A program made the position numbers and the translations under genes. Positions 59,506 to 64,000 of a stretch of 64,000 bases of DNA are shown here, one piece after another. A model generated the notes under the pieces. It made no database searches. It saw only the letters and a list, made by a program, of their open reading frames with translations, and was not told the origin of the DNA. Every line of letters starts with the position of its first letter. The first letter of the stretch is position 1. Location of the stretch: contig NZ_CP023344.1 of the NCBI RefSeq assembly GCF_002310495.1, positions 3,179,501 to 3,243,500 of the forward strand. Reading direction: 5' to 3'. The stretch comes from Nibricoccus aquaticus. Its GTDB lineage: Bacteria > Verrucomicrobiota > Verrucomicrobiia > Opitutales > Opitutaceae.

Positions 59506-62265
59506 TTAGAAGCGACGGGTGACGGACAACTCGAAGTTGAGCGGGAGGCCGGGCTGGAGGAGGGTGCCGCCGAAGGAGCCGTTGTTAGGCACCCAGTATT
59601 CCTCGTCGAGGGCGTTGCGGACGGTGAGCGAGGCGCGCCAGAGCTTATGGTCGTAGGCGACCGTGAGGTTGTGCGTGAGGTAGCTCGGGAGCGTCAACAG
59701 GTCGGGGAGTTCGGAGGAGGCGGCGACGGAGTCCACGTAGTTGGCGCTCCAGCTGGCGCTGAAGCCGCTGTCCCACGAGTAACCGACAAAGGAGCCGAGC
59801 ACCCAGCCGGGGTACTGGCCGAACTTGTCGTATCGGGCATCCGAATTCGGGATGGTGACGAAGGCGTTGCCGCCGTAGAGGAAGGCGTTGGCGGGGACGA
59901 TGACGTTGCCGTTGGCGTCCTTGATGTCGCTCACGCCGAGATAATTCGCGGTGACGGCGGCGGTGCGGGTCTGGGTCGGGTCGAGCTTCACGCGATCAAT
60001 CATGAGGCGGGTGGCGCTGGCAATGAAGGACCAGTGGCGGGTGGGGAGGTAGCGCAATTCGAGCTCCATGCCCTTGTTTTGATTGGAGCGGTTGTAGCTC
60101 TCGCCTTCCTGGATGACGTTACTGCTGCGGATCTGGTCGAAGAAGGAGGTGGAGTAGAAAAGTTTGTCCTTAAAAAACTTTCCTTTGAATCCGGCTTCCT
60201 TGAGCGAGGCTTCGGCGAGAATGGCACCGGTGAGGACGTTGGAGTAGGAGACTTCCTGGAAGGTGCCGGTGAGGGCGGAGGAGGCTTTGGCCTGTGTGTA
60301 GTACGGAGTGAAGCCGGCCCACGGAGTCTTTAAGTTGACGCTGATGGAGTGGGAGAGGGCGTTGTCCTTGTTGCTGATGCTGCGCGGGGCGCTGTGGACG
60401 CCGGTGGAGGCGGCGGCGACATTCGAGCCGGTGGCGGTGGTGCCGCCGCGGGCGTACTGGGCGCCTTCGTCGGTGGTGATGTCGATCCAGTCTTTGCGGA
60501 CACCGCCGGTGATGCCGAGGCGTTCCCAGAGGGTTAGATCGACCATGGCGCCGAGGCCGGTCTCCATGTAGTCGGAGGAGACATTGGAGCTGATGGGCTC
60601 GCCGGTCGCGAAGGAGCTATCGCCGGTGCGCACGAAGGAGGCGAAGGTATCGGTCGGCGTGTATCCACGGACCAGATCGCGACGGTGGTCGTAATCGCCA
60701 CTGGTCGCGATGCGGAAGGCATCAGAGAAGCGGAGATTGGCGGAACCGAGGAGATTCAGATCAACCCAGTCGGGGAGTTTGTTGAGGACGGGGATATTGG
60801 TGGCGTTGCGGGTGGCGGTGTACTTGGCCTCGACGACGCTGATCTCCTGGCGTTGATTGAACGGGAGCTGCGATTCCTTCTCCTGGTATTGATAGTCGTA
60901 GAAGAACTGGAGCTTCTGGGTGGCGTCGGTATCGGAGTCGTCGATGAAGTCGAGATAGCCGGTGTGAGTATAACCGTCGGCCTTTTCCTCGATAGCTACG
61001 AGAGACCAGTCACGACCGACGTACTGGAGTTCAGCGGGATTGAGGAAGAAGCCGGCGGGGGTGTTGTTGAGGTTGGTGATGAGCGAGGTGGCGGCAGAGC
61101 CGTCGGCGAAACGGATGGGGCCGGCGGCGAGGATGGCCTGGCCTTGCGCGGTCGCGGCGACGGAGGCGTAGGCGGGCGTGCTGAGCAGATTGATGAGGGT
61201 CTGCGGGGCACCGATGATGGAGTTGGCGCCGCGGAGCTGGCTGACTGTGCCGAAACTCACTGAGAGCGGACGGGCGGGGGTGGTGCCGGTGAGGGAGCGG
61301 CTTTGTTGTATTTCGCGTTCGGATACGACGCCGTCGCCGTTGGTGTCGAGATTCACAAGGGCCGAGCCGCGGAGGTAGGTACCGGCGTCGAAGGAGGTCT
61401 GGTCAACGCGATTGGCGCCGGCCTGGCCGGCGTTGATGGCGCGCTGATAGATGACACCGGCTTCGAGGCGCCAGGAGGGATTGAGGTTGAGGGCGAGAGA
61501 AGCCTGGAGGACGCGGTCGCGCTGGAAGTTATCCTCGAAGTAGCTCTCGGAGTCGTTGACGAGACCGAAGACCTGGAAGCCGCCGGACATGCCCTTGATG
61601 GAGAGAGGCTGGGCGTAATTGAACTGGGCTTCGACGCGGTCGTAGGAGCCGATGACGCCGCTGAAGCTGCCGCTGGAGGTTTCGAGGTAGCGGCCGGTGG
61701 TGCCGCGCACAGACTTGGGAGTGTAGTTGGTGTAGCCGCCGATGCGGCCGTTGCCAAAGATGGGCGAGGGAGGTCCGCGGACGATCTCGACGTTTTCCCA
61801 CATCGTAATGACGTTCCGGATATTTCCCTGGGCATCGATGCGTTTCATGCCGCGCAGGTAGGTGTCAGCGGGGAGGCCGCGGAGCTGGGTGGAGCCGGCG
61901 ATGCCCCAGCGGTTGACGGTGTAGGTGCCGGGGACGATGCGGGAGAGCTGGTCGCCGTCGCGGATGCCGATCTTATCGACGAGGTCGGAGCTGATGGTGG
62001 TGACGGAGCGGGGCGTGAGGACGAGATCTTTGGAGAAACCGAGCGCGCCCTGGAGCGGCTGGGTCGGCATGATCATGTTTGGGTCTTCGCCGGCCTCGGT
62101 CTCGAGGTCTTCCATTTTAACGACGGGCTCGGAGGCTTCGGTGGCGGGAGCCGGAGTGGTGGCCTGCGCAAAAGCGGCAGAGCTGCCGGTGAGGCAGCAG
62201 AGGGCGGCGAACAGCAGGCGCGCGCGGCGCCGGCGATGGATGTCTTGGATGCGTGTTAGGTTCAT
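59506..62265 (-). CDS. TonB-dependent outer-membrane receptor 2 (siderophore-receptor-like)
   Basis: 919 residues from ATG 62265, chosen because the signal peptide (RRRRARLLFAALCCLTGSSAAFAQ) then begins at residue 10; an open frame reaching 62454 adds no family sequence. TonB-box-like VKMEDLETEAGED precedes the plug (LTPRSVTTISSDLVDKIGIRDGDQL to VEIVRGPPSPIFGNGRIGGYTNY). The barrel ends LNFELSVTRRF. An EF-hand-like loop DTNGDGVVSERE lies at 307-318. Paralogue of receptor 1, most alike in the signal, plug and leader DNA. Expressed as its own unit with a leader motif and terminator. Confidence 0.93.
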   Translation of the reverse strand: MNLTRIQDIHRRRRARLLFAALCCLTGSSAAFAQATTPAPATEASEPVVKMEDLETEAGEDPNMIMPTQPLQGALGFSKDLVLTPRSVTTISSDLVDKIGIRDGDQLSRIVPGTYTVNRWGIAGSTQLRGLPADTYLRGMKRIDAQGNIRNVITMWENVEIVRGPPSPIFGNGRIGGYTNYTPKSVRGTTGRYLETSSGSFSGVIGSYDRVEAQFNYAQPLSIKGMSGGFQVFGLVNDSESYFEDNFQRDRVLQASLALNLNPSWRLEAGVIYQRAINAGQAGANRVDQTSFDAGTYLRGSALVNLDTNGDGVVSEREIQQSRSLTGTTPARPLSVSFGTVSQLRGANSIIGAPQTLINLLSTPAYASVAATAQGQAILAAGPIRFADGSAATSLITNLNNTPAGFFLNPAELQYVGRDWSLVAIEEKADGYTHTGYLDFIDDSDTDATQKLQFFYDYQYQEKESQLPFNQRQEISVVEAKYTATRNATNIPVLNKLPDWVDLNLLGSANLRFSDAFRIATSGDYDHRRDLVRGYTPTDTFASFVRTGDSSFATGEPISSNVSSDYMETGLGAMVDLTLWERLGITGGVRKDWIDITTDEGAQYARGGTTATGSNVAAASTGVHSAPRSISNKDNALSHSISVNLKTPWAGFTPYYTQAKASSALTGTFQEVSYSNVLTGAILAEASLKEAGFKGKFFKDKLFYSTSFFDQIRSSNVIQEGESYNRSNQNKGMELELRYLPTRHWSFIASATRLMIDRVKLDPTQTRTAAVTANYLGVSDIKDANGNVIVPANAFLYGGNAFVTIPNSDARYDKFGQYPGWVLGSFVGYSWDSGFSASWSANYVDSVAASSELPDLLTLPSYLTHNLTVAYDHKLWRASLTVRNALDEEYWVPNNGSFGGTLLQPGLPLNFELSVTRRF
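61312..61347 (-). other. EF-hand-like Ca2+ loop coding segment in TonB receptor 2
   Basis: Encodes DTNGDGVVSERE: Asp1, Asn3, Asp5, Gly6, Ser9 and Glu12 all fit the EF-hand/dockerin loop pattern. Placed at nearly the same residue number as the loop in receptor 1. Confidence 0.65.
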
Positions 62266-62359
62266 TCGTGTGTGGTGTGGGCCTGAGGGTGGTTCAGGAG
62301 GCGAATGACCATTAGCGCGATGGGTGCCAGCACGTGCGCCGTGACGGCGGCTTTTGAAA

Positions 62360-62397
62360 AATTCATCACCGGCTGGCGGGTGTAGATTATTTTTCAA
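62360..62397 (-). promoter_or_regulatory. Bipartite direct-repeat motif upstream of TonB receptor 2
   Basis: Minus strand: TTGAA (62397-62393), A-rich tract, then TGATGAATT (62368-62360), offset 31 bp; ends 94 nt before the start codon. Confidence 0.5.
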
Positions 62398-62456
62398 TGT
62401 GAGCGGCCTATAGCGGGACGATGAAATGAGTACGTAGTTGAGATACGGGCACAAAA

Positions 62457-62482
62457 AATCCCGCTCGGTAAGGAGCGGGATT
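62457..62482 (-). terminator. Factor-independent terminator of the coiled-coil/TPR operon
   Basis: 10-bp perfect arms (AATCCCGCTC / GAGCGGGATT), 6-nt loop, followed on the minus strand by TTTT. It begins 26 nt after the stop of the last gene. Confidence 0.92.
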
Positions 62483-62508
62483 GTGACTGTGTTGGGAGTG
62501 GCCTGAGA

Positions 62509-63018
62509 TCAGGGAACGGAGGCGATGGAGGTGCTGGCGGCTTTGCGGGCGACCATCTCGGTGAGGCGCTGGATTTCCATCTCGGCGGCGCGTTTGGCGA
62601 TGCGGTGGCTCTCGATTTCGCGGGTCATGGCGAAGGACTTGGCGGCGATGGCGTCCTTGGCGGAGCGGGCGGTGGCGAGCTCGGCTTCGAGGGATTTGAG
62701 GGCGGCGGCGTTCTTGGTGGCGAGTTCCTGGTTGGCGGCGATCTCCGCAGAGATGCGGTCGCCGGCTTCTTTCCACTTGGCGCGTTTCTCGGCTTCTTTC
62801 TGCTGCTCTTCGGCGAGGCGGGCTGCGGCGCGTTTCTCGGCGTCGGCCTTGGCCTTGTCGATGGCTTCCTGCTTCTTGGCCTCGGCCTCGGCTTTGAACT
62901 GCTCTATGCGGGCGGCCTCGGCTTTGGCTTCGATCGCGGAGGATTTGGAGTGCTGCCAGAAGACAACTCCGAAGAGGGTCATCAGGACGATCGGTGTGAT
63001 GATGTAGAAACGATTCAT
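62509..63018 (-). CDS. Single-pass membrane coiled-coil protein
   Basis: 169 residues. An N-terminal anchor (FYIITPIVLMTLFGVVFWQ, residues 4-22) is followed by an almost uninterrupted Ala/Lys/Glu helix (about 28-160) typical of a long coiled coil. It has the same plan as the upstream neighbour (MN, aromatic pair, anchor, charged helix), so the two may pair. No domain of known function is recognised. It closes the operon; 12 nt separate it from the next gene upstream. Confidence 0.8.
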   Translation of the reverse strand: MNRFYIITPIVLMTLFGVVFWQHSKSSAIEAKAEAARIEQFKAEAEAKKQEAIDKAKADAEKRAAARLAEEQQKEAEKRAKWKEAGDRISAEIAANQELATKNAAALKSLEAELATARSAKDAIAAKSFAMTREIESHRIAKRAAEMEIQRLTEMVARKAASTSIASVP

Positions 63019-63030
63019 GAGGAAAGGCGA

Positions 63031-63567
63031 TCAGGAGGTTTTTTTGGTGGCGGCGGCAGCGGCGGCGGCGGCGCGTGAAGTCTCGGCGGCGGCGATCTGG
63101 GTGATGAGCGTTTCGAGGGTTTTGATGTTCTCGCGCGCTTTGGTGATGAAGCCCTGGAGGAAAGACTGTTCGGCCTCGATGAAGGCGATGCCCTCCTGGA
63201 TTTTGGCGGTGGCGGCCTTCTCGGTTTCGATTTCTTTTTTCAAGCGGTCCATCTGTTTCGCGAGTTTGTCCTGCTCGCGGAAAGTTTTGTCGCGGAGATC
63301 GAGGGCGGCCTGGCGTTCTTCTTTTTCGGCGAGGTCGCGGGCGTCTTTTTCGGCGCGTTCTTTTTTGCGGAGTTCCTGGGCTTTCATCGCGTCGGCGAAG
63401 GCCTTGGTCTTGGCCTCGGCCTCGGCTTTGAGTTTGTCGGCTTTTTCCTGTTTTTCTTTTTTCTCAACGATGGCCTGACGCTCTTTGGCACCGCTTTGAT
63501 AGGTCATGAAGACCCCGGTGAAGACGAGCATCGCGAGGAGAGGAGCGGCGAAGTAGAGTTTGTTCAT
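63031..63567 (-). CDS. Single-pass membrane coiled-coil protein
   Basis: 178 residues. Anchor FAAPLLAMLVFTGVFMTYQS (6-25), then a highly charged helix rich in KKEKQEKADKLKAEAEAKTK-type heptads, a second helical part (about 115-160) and an Ala-rich tail. Likely periplasmic coiled coil anchored in the inner membrane. It lies 12 nt after the TPR gene. It may support envelope energy transduction if the operon continues with TonB/ExbBD genes to the right; that cannot be seen here. Confidence 0.8.
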   Translation of the reverse strand: MNKLYFAAPLLAMLVFTGVFMTYQSGAKERQAIVEKKEKQEKADKLKAEAEAKTKAFADAMKAQELRKKERAEKDARDLAEKEERQAALDLRDKTFREQDKLAKQMDRLKKEIETEKAATAKIQEGIAFIEAEQSFLQGFITKARENIKTLETLITQIAAAETSRAAAAAAAATKKTS

Positions 63568-63579
63568 AGGAGGAGATTT

Positions 63580-64000
63580 TCAGGCTTTGGAGGGAGCGAG
63601 GAGTTCTTCGCGCTCTTTGAGCGCGTCGGTGATGGCGCGTTTGATGGGAGCGACGTCGGTGGGTTTGATGTCGGCTTGCTGGGAGGCTTGCTCGGTCCAG
63701 CGGGCGGCTTCTTCGAGTTTGCCGAGTTCGTAGCCGAGATAGGCGAGGTAGAGGTAGGTCTGGCCGGGCTTGTCGAGCTGGCCCTTGTCGCTGGCCTTGA
63801 GCGTGTGCGTGTAGGCGTCGGCGACGCGGCCCTGGGTGTAGTAGAGCTGGCCCATGAGAAATTCGAGCTGGCCGTCCTGCGGGAAGGCGGTGGTGGCGCG
63901 TTTGAGGGCGTCGAGGGCGCGGTCCTCGTGTTTCATTTGTTGATACGCGCTGGAGAGGAGCTCCCAGTTTTTCTTCTGGTTCTCGATGGCGCCGCTCTTG
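63580..64000 (-). CDS. TPR-repeat protein, 5' end missing
   Basis: The C-terminal 139 residues are in the window; the frame continues through the right edge (KSGAIENQKKNWELLSSAYQ precedes the first internal Met). At least three tetratricopeptide units are visible: NWELLSSAYQQMKHEDRALDAL, QLEFLMGQLYYTQGRVADAY and TYLYLAYLGYELGKLEEAARW. The wording resembles TPR proteins found at the end of TonB-ExbB-ExbD operons in other Gram-negatives, so a link to the TonB receptors is possible; this is inference. Confidence 0.8.
   Translation of the reverse strand, partial: KSGAIENQKKNWELLSSAYQQMKHEDRALDALKRATTAFPQDGQLEFLMGQLYYTQGRVADAYTHTLKASDKGQLDKPGQTYLYLAYLGYELGKLEEAARWTEQASQQADIKPTDVAPIKRAITDALKEREELLAPSKA

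Overview
The window looks like a chromosomal segment of a GC-rich verrucomicrobium, most likely of the Opitutales/Opitutaceae type. This is inferred from the high-GC coding style, the expanded TonB receptors whose signal peptides end in FAQ, the SPFH and P-type ATPase operon, and heptanucleotide tandem repeats of a kind I associate with that group. No rRNA, tRNA, CRISPR, phage or transposase gene is visible. Almost every gene is on the minus strand; the one convincing plus-strand gene is a SulP transporter at 39181-40674.

Layout. (1) Positions 1-6414 hold a minus-strand membrane operon: a polytopic SPFH protein, two HflK/HflC-like SPFH proteins, a P1B-type metal ATPase with an altered CPC motif, then an RND membrane-fusion protein cut by the left edge. 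(2) Positions 7046-56306 hold an extraordinary array of exported amide hydrolases: one acetamidase/formamidase, 22 amidase-signature (AS) hydrolases and 7 asparaginase-type proteins, one of them highly divergent. A lipocalin-like protein is embedded among them. Genes are mostly 3-100 nt apart, so long polycistrons are likely. A factor-independent terminator at 10080-10117 ends one run, and the SulP gene splits the array in two. (3) Positions 56414-62265 hold two paralogous TonB-dependent receptors, each with its own terminator. (4) Positions 62509-64000 hold two single-pass coiled-coil proteins and the end of a TPR protein, with a terminator; they probably belong to a larger operon (possibly TonB/ExbB related) to the right.

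How the genes may work together. All 22 AS proteins keep the Lys / cis-Ser / Ser triad, and the two serines are exactly 24 residues apart in every one, so the expansion is of active enzymes rather than decaying copies. Six carry twin-arginine signals and sixteen carry Sec-type leaders, so the whole set should act outside the cytoplasm. The six recognisable asparaginases keep both catalytic threonines and the lysine, but none keeps the aspartate of the family HGTDT signature (Asn, Ala or Gly instead). That residue holds the substrate alpha-amino group, which suggests substrates other than free asparagine or glutamine. The two TonB receptors and the head gene of one amidase run share a bipartite upstream motif with identical spacing, which points to co-regulation. 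My working model is an envelope system that takes up an amide-rich substrate through the TonB receptors and dismantles it with a graded set of amidases. The substrate cannot be read from the sequence.

No transcription regulator is encoded in the window.
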